Origin: Escallonia rubra
Lineage: Eukaryota > Streptophyta > Magnoliopsida > Escalloniales > Escalloniaceae
Direction: 5' to 3'
Length of the DNA: 64,000 nt
Assembly (NCBI GenBank): GCA_033065855.1
Contig: JAVXUO010002735.1
Span: forward strand, 480,895 to 544,894
Made by a program: the position numbers and the translations under genes. Positions 45,961 to 56,581 of the stretch are shown here, piece after piece. Under the pieces are notes generated by a model. That model was given only the letters and a program-made list of their open reading frames with translations, was not told where the DNA came from and searched no databases. Each line of letters starts with the position of its first letter. The first letter of the stretch is position 1.

Positions 45961-46577
45961 GGATGGGTTCACAACCTTAAAGACATCGCCGTCACAATCA
46001 ATGGGGGGCTCCGGCCCTCGCAGCGGGATGGGCTCACAACCTTAAAGCCATCGTCGGCACAATCAACGGGAGGCTCCAGCCCTCATAACGGGATGGGCTC
46101 ACAACCTTAAAGCCATCGCCGACACAATCACCCGGGGGGCTCCGACCCTCGCAGCGGGATCTAAGCACTGAGCTGCAAGCATTTCCATTCATGTTACCAT
46201 TGATCATCGACGCTACCAGGGCAATGACGCCCGGGTCACTCCGGGACGGGAGTAGGTCCTCGGAGGGCATCACGCCTAGTCCGCCTGGCAGTTGGCTACA
46301 AGGGCAACCCTAACCGCTGTCAGGATCTCTGCGCGTCTCTTGACGCATCTCGTGGGATTTACTAAGGGCTTAGACTGGACGCTGGGCAACGGGCTACTCT
46401 GACCATGCTACCGCAGCATGGTCAGTCTCTTCAGACAGGCAGAGAGATACTGCAAGGGCAAGGCATCACGAACTCGGGAACCGACAGTCCTACGGAGAAT
46501 CGGTCTTTGTACCCCCTGGTGACGTGTCACTACCGGGGGACGATACGTGTCGGCTGATGACACATGCACACTTTTGC

Positions 46578-46587
46578 CTATAAATAG
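46578..46587 (+). promoter_or_regulatory. TATA box in solo LTR
   Basis: CTATAAATAG, about 345 bp before the LTR end, followed by CT-rich leader (CTCTCTCTCTC). Matches in position the minus-strand TATA boxes of the two full-element LTRs. Confidence 0.65.
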
Positions 46588-47444
46588 TGGACTTTGGAGC
46601 TTATTTGAAGACCTCTCTCTCTCATTTGACATTTTCACTTTCTCTCTCTAAAACCCATTCTCTCTGGATTTCTAGTGAGAGAAATACATTTGGACTCCTG
46701 ACATCTGACCCTTGACGCTGCACCCTTGACTCAGACTGTCGACCGCCGGCCCTGTTCGTCGTTACCCTGCCTGTGCGGCGCTACCAGCCCTCGCGACCTG
46801 TCTGGGGAGCCTTGCTCTTAGCCCTTACTCCATCCTTGTTGTTTCCCACTTTGCCTACTTGGAAGCTGACTCAGACTGCATCCTTTGTGCCACATCTACG
46901 TGGCAACGAACCCTTTTTCCTTGGCAACACCATGCTAGTGGTGCCCATGTCAGTTCCAAACATTTCACTGCCTTTGTCTAACCAAATACGTCCCTTTCCA
47001 TGGCTGTAACCAAATCTTACAGTTCCCTCGAACCCACACACATACGCACACTACGGCAGCCACCATGGCTGCCCTCACTTCACGCACACTCACAAACTCC
47101 CTCGGCAGATCCCAAAACTCGCACATAATTCAAACATACAACCCACATGATCTCACGGTTACTTCTCTTTCTAAACCCATATACCCACACAGCATTTATG
47201 CGCACACATTCAGATCCACGCTAACACCCATCACAGCCCCTGTTTAAATCCCATAAGTCGATGAATAATCAAGAGAAAAAGGCTGAAAACTTACCCAAAA
47301 AGTAGATTCGATCACCAAAAAAACCTTGCCGGAAAATTCTTCCTCCATCTCCTTCCTCTTTCTCTCCCTATCTTTCTTTCTGTGTCTTTCTTTCTCTCAG
47401 CCGATCGTGTATAAGTGGGTGTTGGACGACTGCTCTATTGTATG

Positions 47445-47447
<3 letters not shown>

Positions 47448-47477
<30 letters not shown>
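47448..47477. repeat. (TA)n microsatellite
   Basis: About 14 TA units inside LTR-B solo 2. Confidence 0.9.
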
Positions 47478-47480
<3 letters not shown>

Positions 47481-48532
47481 CCTAAAAGACAAACTACCAA
47501 AACCCTCCTTCAAGTTTCGTTAGTTATTCCAAATATACCCAAAATTTTCTATTATTACGGAAAGGACTAAAATAACTATTTACAATAAATTAATGTACTA
47601 AAAAAGATTTAACAGGGTGTTCCATAACCTCGCTTCACTATTTGTCGCTAAAAAGTTATTACATAAAAATATCAACATAACTAAAAGAAAATTCGTCGCT
47701 AAAAGTTTCCGGTAGAATTTGGTCACGGTAATCGTCACTAAAGGCCTAGTTAAGTATTTATTATTTATTATTTTTTTTTATATATAGCTACTATCATTAA
47801 ATCATAACTTAATTATAGTTTCTAATTATTCTTGCTAAAGATAACAAATTTAATGCTCACCAATTCATCGCTAAAGATCCAATAAATAATTAACTAGGAT
47901 TTTTAGCGTAAAACTAGCCTCAAGTTTTAGGGTGTTACATTAAGTGGTTTATCTAATCATACTTAAATATGTAATCAAAGCATATAGAATGTTGGGTTCT
48001 CACAAAAAGAGTTTCGGTTAGGCTAATTTAGCTTCGGATTCAGGTAAGAGTTTCTATTTAAAGCCCAGATAAAGATTTCTATCCAAATCGGAATTTCTAT
48101 AACTAGCGTTTGTAAGTATTTTTTCAATTTACTTATGGCTATTGTCGAACATTGAGATATGCACTGATATCAGAATGTAATTGTCAAGAAGACTCCAACA
48201 TTGAACCTGAATCGGTTATTTAGAAATCTTATCGATACTCGCCTGCTATTGCATGCTGAAAACATTTGATAATTGTTTGCATTCATATTTGTTCTTGCTA
48301 TTTGCTTAAGGCTATTCTTGAATCCTGAATGATGAATTGATATCAGCATGTTTAAATGTCATCGAATCCTAATTGATATCATATATTTGAATTCATGTTG
48401 ATGCTCATTTTTATTGCATGTCAAGTAGGGAATTTCTTGATGATTCAATAATTGTTGTCTTTTGTGATGACCTGGGGGTCTGTTATGTGGGGAGTTGTTA
48501 AAAGGATGGTCTGTTCTTGCGTGGTACACATG

Positions 48533-48552
48533 TTAGTACCTAAATGGACTAA
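48533..48552. other. CTAGTCC...ACTAG dyad motif (LTR-A second copy)
   Basis: TTAGTACCTAAATGGACTAA, a slightly decayed version in reverse orientation, preceded by AAAGGATGGTCTGTTC. Confidence 0.6.
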
Positions 48553-48935
48553 TTATCATAGGTCATGCATATGTACACCATTTTGTGCATTGTCTGAATG
48601 CCATTGCCTCTCCCCAGGATTGTTTTCTTCTGAATTTGTATACATTGTATTTTACAATGATTGGAAATGACTGAAAATTATTGGCTCAAAGTTTGTGCTT
48701 GTTTGAAACCCCTCCTAGTTTTGTCTTTGAACTCGTTTTAAAATTCTTTGGAAAACCATCATTCTATTTTAGAATGATGACTTTGAAAATGATCTTCAAA
48801 TGATCGTTCGGTATCCATTCATGATTGCTTAAAATCATTTTGGAAAATCATCAAAGTGCTTATGATTGTTTGAAATATTTTGGAAAATTATCATCCAATG
48901 GACTTTTGAATTGTTTTGTAATTTCTTTGGTTGTC

Positions 48936-49000
48936 CTTGAACGACCTTACTGACCTCTCAAAAACTCACCCTTCGTTTGACTCCCCTCTGCAGGTAATGA
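48936..49000 (+). other. Conserved LTR block (LTR-A second copy)
   Basis: GAACGACCTTACTGACCTCT, CAAAAACTCACCC, TTTGACTCCCCTCTGCAGG, TAATGATC. Confidence 0.65.
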
Positions 49001-49312
49001 TCCGATGTAGAATGCTCGGGAGTGGGTTTAGAGTCGATGCGAGATTCCAGAGAGCCCACCACTACTGTATAGTAAAACCCATGCGTGGGTCGGTACTGTT
49101 AGCTCGTTCTATAAGAACATGAGCTTGTAAAGAACATAAGTTTTAGTTGTTTAAGTTTAAGCAGTTTTGTAATATTTTATTTTGAATAATTTGAATTAAT
49201 TTATACTTAGATGCTCTAAAGTATGTGCCAGTAAACGGGGTTTGATGTGAAGTAATAGGTTAACGCTCACGGAGGTCGGGACGATGGAGCTCTGGACTTC
49301 TGGGGCGTTAGA

Positions 49313-50198
49313 GTTATTGGTGTAAATTGTACATTTTCTTGATCGTGCATACTTTGAGCTTCATGGAATATAAGGACTTTTCAAAAACAAATAGTTTCTT
49401 GAAAAAGTCATGACGTGCCTTTGAGAATTGGGTCGTTTTGCACAAGGCATTGAGTTAGATCTTTCGGATACAAATCAATCCTTTTTTTCCTAGCCATTTA
49501 TAATATTTTAAACTCACTGGTTCCATAATGTTAAAACCTTGTTGCTAGTGACAAACTTCTGCAAGCCTTCATCCTTAAGTCATATTCTCATTCGACTTAA
49601 CCGATAAGTCATTAATCAGACAAAATATTCCTAAAAGTATTTAAACAAATTGGTTGTTCCATTTTTCTAGATCTTGATCCCAATTTATGATTTGTTGACG
49701 AGTAGTGTTTGCGTTATAACAATGACATTTTTTTAAAAAATACAAGACATTTGAATTCCTGTCCCAAAATTATTTCCATCACAAAATTCATTTCGGATAA
49801 AATTTGGAATGATTTTTGTTTGTACAAGAAGTTATGAATCCATTCATCAATCTTTTAGCTTGTTCGAAACAAGCTTTGAAATGATCTTTGGAATAAAATC
49901 GCAAATTCGAATGCGATTAAACTGATTTAGAGTATAATGATTCAAAATAGTAAATAAGAAACATCTTACCAATAGAATCAAGACACCAAAGGCTTTATCG
50001 TAAAAGGCTTATTCACATTCCCATGAACGAATGGCACGCCACCTCCCAGGATTAGACTATAGTCCTTGTGTCCGATCACACACATTTACAACAAATATGA
50101 ACAACCCTTTCTGATCATTCCTCTTCAAAAACACTCTCAAGATAAACTATCTTGTATTGAGAGTACATAAAGAGAAATATAGACCACTTATGGTTTGT
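49313..50198. other. Unassigned AT-rich stretch
   Basis: No ORF, TIR or LTR boundary recognised. It separates the LTR-A 3' end from the CACTA terminus and may be original target DNA or old repeat. Confidence 0.4.
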
Positions 50199-50790
50199 CA
50201 CTACAAGAAAAATCACTTTTAGAGACGGAATTTTCAGTCGATTATCTGTCGCCAAGGACTTTTACCGAGGGACTATCCATCAATAAAAGTCCGTTCGTAA
50301 AAACCCTGTCACTAAAAGATTAGCGAAAAAATTTGGAGGTATGTCGTCAGAAGTTTACTTTTGAACGATAAATTTAATTACTTTCAGTGACAGAATTTTT
50401 CATTGGTAAAGTACTTTGGGCAATTTCTTAATTTTTTATTTTCTCAAAATTCAATTTAAAAATATTTTTACCGATAGGATGTCCGTCACTAAATGTCCGT
50501 TGCTATTGTTGCTTCTTTAATGACAGAATTTCCGTCACTAAATGTCCGTCGATAATAACTAAAGCAGATGTTTAGTGAAGGGAAGTTCGATGTTAAAGGC
50601 GTGTAGGTAATAACTGACGCCATTTTTAGAGAATGTTTTTTGTTGCTAAACTCCGTCTACAATATTGTTTAGGGACATATGTCCCGGTGCTTAAAATGGC
50701 GTCATAGTTCCTCCCCTTGTACTTTTACCGATGGGTTTTCCGTCACTAAAATTAGTAATTTTTAACTTTTTTTTTTTATTTTCTCAATAC
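50199..50790. repeat. CACTA terminus with subterminal repeats
   Basis: TIR CACTACAAGAAAAA, then at least ten copies in both orientations of motifs near CCGTCACTAAA and GACGGAATTT, to about 50755. Such repeats are transposase-binding sites in En/Spm. Confidence 0.82.
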
Positions 50791-50836
50791 CCAAACATGC
50801 TTCATGTATTTTTATTTCACATCAACATTTTAGTTA

Positions 50837-50930
50837 GGGTTAATAGTGAAAATATACCCTCACATATGGCACGTTTGCAAATTATATCTCAGACCTTTCA
50901 AAATAGCTTTTTTATCCACCAAACTATGGC
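50837..50930. repeat. Left TIR of second MULE
   Basis: Pairs with 52124-52217; shared blocks include CATATGGCACGTTTGCAAAT-like and CCACCAAACTATGGC. Confidence 0.92.
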
Positions 50931-51179
50931 TAACATTGCAAACGTTTACCTTCCATCCAACTTTTTGGAAAAAACTAGGGTTTGCAAAGTTATCCCCCAA
51001 CATATTGAGGGCATATTGGTAAAATCGTCTGGGCATATTTTAGAGGGAAAGATTGCGGGGCTGTATAGTCCTCGTGTAAATTACCAAAAATTGGCTTTTT
51101 CAGAAAATTCATATTATACCTTAACGTATAATATTTCCAAATCAGAATTTGAAAATTACCAAAGATTGAATTTGAAAAT

Positions 51180-51980
51180 ATGAAAATATTAACATTTTGT
51201 TAACAGAAAATATTAAAATATTATACCTTAACATTCAACTTTTGTTAATGGAAAATATGAAATTTTGTTAAGGTATAATATTTTCTTAATTTTTAGAAAA
51301 TATTATACCTTAACATTTTGTTAACGAAAAATATGAAATTCATATTTGAAAATTCAGAAATTTTGAAATCTTCATATTAACATTTTGTTAACGGAAAATA
51401 TGAAATTTCATATTAACATATTTGAAAATATGAAAGTTATCGTTAGAATTTTGCCTTTTAAATTCTAATTTTCAAATATGAAAATATGAAAATTTCATAT
51501 TAGAATATTTAAAAGGCTATATGAAAATTTCATATTCTAATATGAAAGGCAATATGAAAGTTCATATTCTAATATGAAAGGCAATATGAAAGTTCATATT
51601 CTACTATGACATTAAATATTCTCGTTTGAGAATTTAGAAATTTTGAAAATAATAACATTATGTTCAAGGAAAATTTTAAAGTATTTACATGCATAACTTC
51701 ATATTTTGAAAATATTAACATTTTGTTAAGGTATTTTCAAATTCATATTTTCATATAATATTATACCTTAATGTATAATATTTTCAACTTCAAATTTTCA
51801 AATACGAATTTGAAAAAATGAAAATATGAATTTGAATTTTCAAATTCCGAAAATTCAAATTTTCAAAGATTGCGGGGCTATATAGTCCTCATGTGTAAAT
51901 TTTCAAATCTGAATTTTCTAATTTTTTTTCAAATTTTAAAATTCCGAATTCAAAATTCATAATAAATCTGTGTAAATTAC
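51180..51980. repeat. AT-rich irregular repeats inside the MULE
   Basis: Over 20 copies of AATATGAAA/TTTCATATT and several of TTAACATTTTGTTAA in both orientations; near 80% AT. Likely to form many short hairpins. Confidence 0.8.
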
Positions 51981-52123
51981 CAAATTTTCAAAACTAGGGT
52001 TTGCAAAATTATACCTTAACATTTTGTTAATGTTGTATTTTTATACCCTGGCAAAAAGTGACCTGACCAAAATACCCTCGCAGTTAACGGAAAAACTAAC
52101 AGGGTGTGGGCACCAGAATTCGT

Positions 52124-52217
52124 GCCATAGTTTGGTGGATAAAAAAGCTATTTTGAAAGGTCTGAGATATAATTTGCAAACGTGCCATATATGAGGGTAT
52201 ATTTTCGCTATTAACCC
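52124..52217. repeat. Right TIR of second MULE
   Basis: Inverted partner of 50837-50930, followed by TSD TTTTAGTTA. Confidence 0.92.
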
Positions 52218-52499
52218 TTTTAGTTATCCACAGCCAACCAAATCCATCCATTGCCTATCCATTAGGACTTATTTAATCCTAATAAATAATCCATACATAA
52301 TGATCTCATATTTCCATCTATTTTAGCACAATTAATGCAATGTCACAAATATATAGAAAACCTCCAATATCCACCAAACTGAGAGGATGAATGCATAAAC
52401 ATAACAATCAAAGCATAAGGGACCGAGAAGGGAGGGGGTTGAAAAATTGAAGAGGAGTGGGAACAGAAAAATCCAGGAGAGGAGGGGAGACATGTCTGG

Positions 52500-53831
52500 A
52501 TCAGTCGCTGTCCATAGGAGCATGCAAATCCTGCTCGTCGTCATCCATTAGGGTGCCAGTCGCTTCATCAAAATTTGGTTGGGAAGCGTTTCTCTGACAT
52601 TAAAAAGAACATACACAAAATTCATTAGTAATTGTATATAACACTTAATCAATAAAAGATTGACTTCATAAATATTAACATAGTTATACTATATGAGTAG
52701 ACACGTATTTAGCATGTGCAGCTACAATGTGAGCAATGTAATCCATGTCCAAATCCTCCAGCAAGTTCGTTTTCTATGTGTGCGAATTAGAGGGTGGGGA
52801 TGCTCCCATCATGGCACGCGCACTCATGTTGGTGTTGTGTATGCACCCTTTCTTCAGATCAATGACCCCCGGTGTATCTAGCCATAACTTCAATCCATCA
52901 ACACTCATACTCGAGGAGCCGAGTGATTGGCCGGGCACATGCCTAGACATTAACATTGCCCCAAATGCGACCTGCAAAACAATCAAGACACTACATACAT
53001 GTTAATGCTTGATCACCTTATAAGCAATGAAGACATCCAAAATTAAATGACAGTCTTTATAGAACTTACATCAACATCCTCAAAAACCTAGGAAACAAAA
53101 TACCATGCGGGACTTTCTTCATCTTTTACCACTTTGCTTATGTGGGCCTTTTGGTATGACAAAGTTTGCACCTCGTCCCCATCCAATCCTGGGTGCTCAC
53201 CCGCAGTCGCATGTCAGATAACATCATGAGACACGAACCCTTACGTGTGATTAGGATCTTGACTCGATTTGTTTGCCTTCCTACTCATACTTTTCACCTC
53301 CCAAGATGGATCAGTCATCCACCTGTCAACCAGCTGTGTCCATGTTGTAGCTGAGATCCTATGAGGGGGCAACTGTTTCCACTCCTCCATTAGTGCATCT
53401 ACCTGTATAATCTTCTTTGCCTATTCTTGTGCATCGTGTAACTATCACAGATAATTTCTGGCTATGTAGGCAAAGAAGGCAGCAAACTCAAAGCAATCCT
53501 ATAGTTATCGTGTATAATTTCTGGCTATGTAGGTATCGTGTAGCTATCCCCATAGTCTCATCCTCAGGTGATGCAAACTCGAAGCCATCTTGCCACGGAG
53601 AAAACAAAAAATAAGTTAATGAATTCCATAGAACACATTTAAACAAATATTAACTTTATAAATAATTATGCCCCAAACTCTGCCCACAACCCCTCTCTCC
53701 TTGTGAGATCCTAGTCCTTCTAGTACAAGAATGGCTCCAAAAGCTGGCCCTTCACAAGAACGTCGATTGTCGTGGTTGCCAAACGCTTGAAAAAAGTTGA
53801 GAATAAATATATCAATAAGATGAAATAAGTG
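52500..53831 (-). pseudogene. CACTA transposase (Ptta/En/Spm type) remains
   Basis: Minus strand. The best block, 53345-53215, reads TWTQLVDRWMTDPSWEVKSM with the following SRKANKSSQDPNHT, stop, GFVSHD; plant En/Spm transposases have W..LVD.W....S..N......HT.GS.SF here. Around it are MEEWKQLPPHRISATT (about 53400), DEESPAWYFVS (about 53110), QVAFGAMLMSRHVPGQ (52985 down) and an acidic C-terminus DDDEQDLHAPMDSD ending near 52500. Pieces are separated by probable introns and contain stops. It would have bound subterminal repeats and catalysed excision; it is now non-functional. Identification rests mainly on the HT.GF block and on the CACTA terminus nearby. Confidence 0.6.
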
Positions 53832-54139
53832 TGATGCCAAGGAAAGTGGGTTCGTACTTACGTGGAGGTGCCACAAAGGCTGCAGTCCGAGTCAGCTTCC
53901 AAGTATGTAAAGTGAGAGACAGCAAGGGTGGAACAAGGGCAGAGACCAAGGGCTTCCCAGACAGAGCTCGAGGGTGGCAGTGCTGCGAGGGCGATAGCGC
54001 GAGATGAATACACGATGACAGTCACAGTCCGATGCTTAGGTCCAGAGTCAGGGTGCTGTATGTTTCTCTCTCTAGAATTCTAGAGTGAGAAAGTGAAAAT
54101 GTCCAAATGTTATCCTCTTCAAATGAATTCTCAAGACCT

Positions 54140-54149
54140 CTATTTATAG
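54140..54149 (-). promoter_or_regulatory. TATA box in TR-GAG-like 3' LTR
   Basis: Minus-strand CTATAAATAG, about 310 bp from the inner LTR end, same position as in the partner. Confidence 0.65.
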
Positions 54150-54540
54150 AGATTGAGATGATGATGTCATAAACCGACACGTGGCGCTCCCCGGGAGTGA
54201 CACGTCACCAGGGGGTCCACGGGTGCCGGTGCTCCACGGACTGTCAAACCGCATATTCATCCGGCCTGCCCCGCACAGCGTCGCTCTGTCTGTCTGGAAA
54301 GACTGGCTCCCACCGCATCGGTGTGGCCAGAGAACCCCCTTGATCTAGCCTCCAATCCAAGCCCTTGCGGAGTCCCACAGGCCTGGCAGCGGTGGGGAAG
54401 ACCCGACGCCCAACTGCCAGGTGAACTAGGCGCGATGCCCTCCGAAGACCTGCTCCCGTCTCGGAGTGACCCGGGGGTCATAGTCCCTAGGGGTGCCGAC
54501 GCAAGCCCCCAGTGCCGGAGCACGTAGGCCAGTCACGCAG

Positions 54541-55230
54541 GCACCCTGACGGAGATAGTGTCCCGGAGGAGTCGTCTATTCCGCAGGCCAAGGTAGCATC
54601 CCGGAGGAGCCGTCTACCCGGCCGGCCAAGGTAGCATCCCGGAGGAGCCGTCTACCTGGCGGAAGGGGAGTTGAAGAGCTCCCTGGCAGAGATAGTGTCC
54701 CGGAGGAGTCGCCTATCCCCGCGGGTGAGTCCTTATGCCGGAGCACTTAGAGCGAGTCAAGGTAGCATCCCGGAGGAGCCGTCTACCCGACTGGCCGAGG
54801 TAGCATCCCGGAGGAGCCGTCTACCTGGCGGAAGGGGAGTTGAAGAGCTCCCTGGCAGAGATAGTGTCCCGGAGGAGTCGCCTATCCCCGCGGGTGAGTC
54901 CTTATGCCGGAGCACTCGGAGCATGTCAAGGTAGCATCCCGGAGGAGCCGTCTACCCGACTGGCCGAGGTAGCATCCCGGAGGAGCCGTCTACCTGGCGG
55001 AAGGGGAGTTGAAGAGCTCCCTGGCAGAGATAGTGTCCCGGAGGAGTCGCCTATCCCCGCGGGTGAGTCCTTGTGCCGGAGCACTCGGAGCATGTCAAGG
55101 TAGCATCCCGGAGGAGCCGTCTACCCGACTGGCCGAGGTAGCATCCCGGAGGAGCCGTCTACCTGGCGGAAGGGGAGTTGAAGAGCTCCCTGGCAGAGAT
55201 AGTGTCCCGGAGGAGTCGCCTATCCCCGCG
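54541..55230. repeat. 169-bp minisatellite in U3 (3' LTR)
   Basis: Three full 169-bp units plus partial ones; starts at 54671, 54840, 55009. Each unit holds GATAGTGTCCCGGAGGAGTC, one TATCCCCGCGGGTGAGTCC and two copies of AGGTAGCATCCCGGAGGAGC, so it is a higher-order repeat of a roughly 40-bp subunit. Confidence 0.93.
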
Positions 55231-55329
55231 GATGATGTACACTCCGGAGAGTGGGTTGAAGCATGTTCCATGACCAAGGCAAGGTGCGCATGGTGTGATG
55301 AATGAGTGTGGTGCCCGGGGGCATGATGA

Positions 55330-55840
55330 CATGATTGTGGCGCATGGGCGCGATGAAGTGAGTAAGGTGCCGGGAGCACGTCTATGTCAATGGCGCGGCG
55401 CATGGGCGCGACGGAGTGCGTAAGGTGCCGGGGGCACGTTGGTGTCAATGGTGGCGCATGGGCGCGACAGAGTGCGTAAGGTGCCGGGGGCACGTTGGTG
55501 TCAATGGTGGCGCATGGGCGCGACAGAGTGCGTATAGTGCCGGGGGCACGGTAGTGTGACAGAGAGCCTGGGGGCACGGCTGTATCAGCGGCGTGGCGCA
55601 TGGGCGCGGCGAAGTGCGTAAGGTGTCGGTGGCACGTATCATGACGATGGCGCGAGGGCGCAGCGACGAACGTCGCGGGGCAATACTTGGTGCCGGGGGC
55701 ACGTATCATGACGATGGCGCGAGGGCGCGGCGACGAACGTCGCGGAGCAATACTTGGTGCCGGGGGCACGTATCATGACGATGGCGCGAGGGCGCGGCGA
55801 CGAACGTCGCGGAGCAATACTTGGTGCCGGGCACGTATCA
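55330..55840. repeat. GGGCGCG-type tandem arrays in U3 (3' LTR)
   Basis: About five 55-60 bp units (GGCGCATGGGCGCGACRGAG, GTGCCGGGGGCACG) then three about 63-bp units (CGTATCATGACGATGGCGCG, CGACGAACGTCGCGG). GTGCC-GGGG-GGCAC is a dyad. Confidence 0.9.
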
Positions 55841-56581
55841 TGCCGAAAATGGGTTTGCGCGGAGGGATGAACCACCGGGGGAAAATGGCCGAGGCCAAGC
55901 CCTCCAGGAGGCCGAGGCCGACCCCCATGGCCTGGGGAAGGCCGAGGCCGACCCCCTGGGGTTGGCCAAGGCCAAATGGTTGTCTTCCATTTTCGGAGCC
56001 CAAGGTCACTTCTCCTTTTACGAACTTCGGGTGCGCCGTCGGTAGGTGTTTTGATAAACAATGATGAATTCAGAAGTTACGTTATGACGAGTGCGTTGCC
56101 AAGAACCATACCCACATAGCGGACGAGGTGCCAAGGTTACGTATGGAGCACACGAAGCGAATAAAGTGCAAAAAAGAGTTTGCGCGGAGAGGTTAACCAT
56201 CGGGGGAAAATGGCCAAGACCAACCCCTCCAGGAGGCCGAGGCCGACCCCCATGGCATGGGGAAGGCCGAGGCCGACCCTCTGGGGTTGGCCAAGGCCAT
56301 TGCCCCTTGACCCCGTTGCTCCAAAATGTGCCGTCGGCCAATATTTTTGGTGACAAGGTGTTCAGGCGGTCTTGGCGTGACGATCGTGTTATCGTGAGCG
56401 ACGTTAACGTGAAGTAATCGGCACCTAAGCCACGTGCAAAACGAGAAATATAAGTGGCTTGGGAGCGCGCATTTTGACCGGTTCGATGCGTTGGAAAAAT
56501 AACTGTTGAAGAAGCCGACGTGTGCGCGTGAAGCGGGACCCCTAGTGGGCCCTTAGGTGCGGCCAGAATAGGTTGGGAACA

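Larger units (their letters stand above)
44757..46929 (+). repeat. Solo LTR of the GC-rich gag-only (TR-GAG-like) family
   Basis: 2173 bp, TGTTTCCACC ... CTTGGCAACA, flanked by the perfect TSD CCATG (44752-44756, 46930-46934). In reverse orientation it is homologous end to end with the LTRs at 53832-56581 and 61036-63717 (CTTGGAAGCTGACTCAGACT, GGTAGACGGCTCCTCCGGGA and the terminal TTCC/CCTTGGCA blocks), but clearly diverged. GC-rich, against the AT-rich LTR-B around it. Has a TATA box at 46578-46587 (CTATAAATAG). Confidence 0.9.
41846..47939 (-). repeat. Solo LTR, LTR-B family, carrying a second solo LTR
   Basis: TGTAACATCCCGG ... GGGTGTTACA, flanked by TAAAG (41841-41845) and TTAAG (47940-47944), matching the uninterrupted site in the partner LTR near 32046 (CATAAAGTGATTTATC). 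About 3.9 kb of its own sequence plus the insertion at 44757-46929. Contains CA-rich tracts (43830-44440) and a (TA)n run at 47448-47477. Confidence 0.9.
30207..48004 (-). mobile_element. Tekay-like Ty3/Gypsy chromovirus with two nested solo LTRs
   Basis: LTRs at 30207-32107 and 40082-48004 (the latter contains an insertion). The element is flanked by the perfect TSD AAAAG (30202-30206, 48005-48009). Initiator-Met PBS next to the right LTR sets minus-strand orientation; gag, protease, RT, RNase H, integrase and a chromodomain-like end follow from high to low coordinates. The order RT before integrase and motifs such as [13 protein letters not shown] place it in the Tekay/Del group. All domains are recognisable but it is broken several times. 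LTRs differ by about 9% over the first 250 bp and less further in, suggesting an age of a few million years. Confidence 0.9.
40082..48004 (-). repeat. Tekay-like 5' LTR, split by solo LTR
   Basis: LTR sequence at 40082-41845 and 47940-48004, about 1.82 kb once the insertion at 41846-47939 is set aside; ends GGGTTCTCACA then TSD AAAAG. Confidence 0.87.
48010..49312 (+). repeat. LTR-A 3' LTR, right part
   Basis: Resumes the LTR begun at 29038 directly after the TSD copy AAAAG: AGGTAAGAGTTTCTATTTAA, TTTACTTATGGCTATTGTCG and the end GATGGAGCTCTGGAC, GGGGCGTTA match the reverse of 18819-20140. The two parts together give about 2.5 kb. Confidence 0.8.
50837..52217. mobile_element. Second non-autonomous MULE, AT-rich interior
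   Basis: 94-bp TIRs starting GGGTTAATAGTGAAAATATA, more than 95% alike, flanked by the perfect 9-bp TSD TTTTAGTTA (50828-50836, 52218-52226). 1381 bp, no transposase and no gene fragment that I recognise. From 51180 to 51980 the filler is made of scrambled short units (GAAAATATGAAATT, AACATTTTGTTAA). Confidence 0.92.
53832..56581 (-). repeat. TR-GAG-like 3' LTR
   Basis: 2750 bp. U3 (towards 56581) contains tandem arrays: the 169-bp units at 54541-55230, the GGGCGCGACGGAGTGCGTAA units at about 55330-55600, the CGTATCATGACGATGGCGCG units at 55635-55840, and GGCCGAGGCCGACCCC units near 55890-55970 and 56220-56290. Confidence 0.92.

Noticed and set aside
24285-49312. LTR-B (24285-28406) and LTR-A (29038-49312) as the two LTRs of one ordinary element
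   Set aside because: Their ends and most of their length do not match, beyond short conserved blocks; LTR pairs are identical at insertion.
50731-51183. 150-codon ORF at the left end of the second MULE
   Set aside because: It runs from CACTA sequence across the TSD and TIR into filler, so it cannot be an evolved gene.
52332-52544. 70-codon minus ORF with hydrophobic tail
   Set aside because: It overlaps the end of the decayed CACTA gene in another frame; nothing supports a membrane protein.
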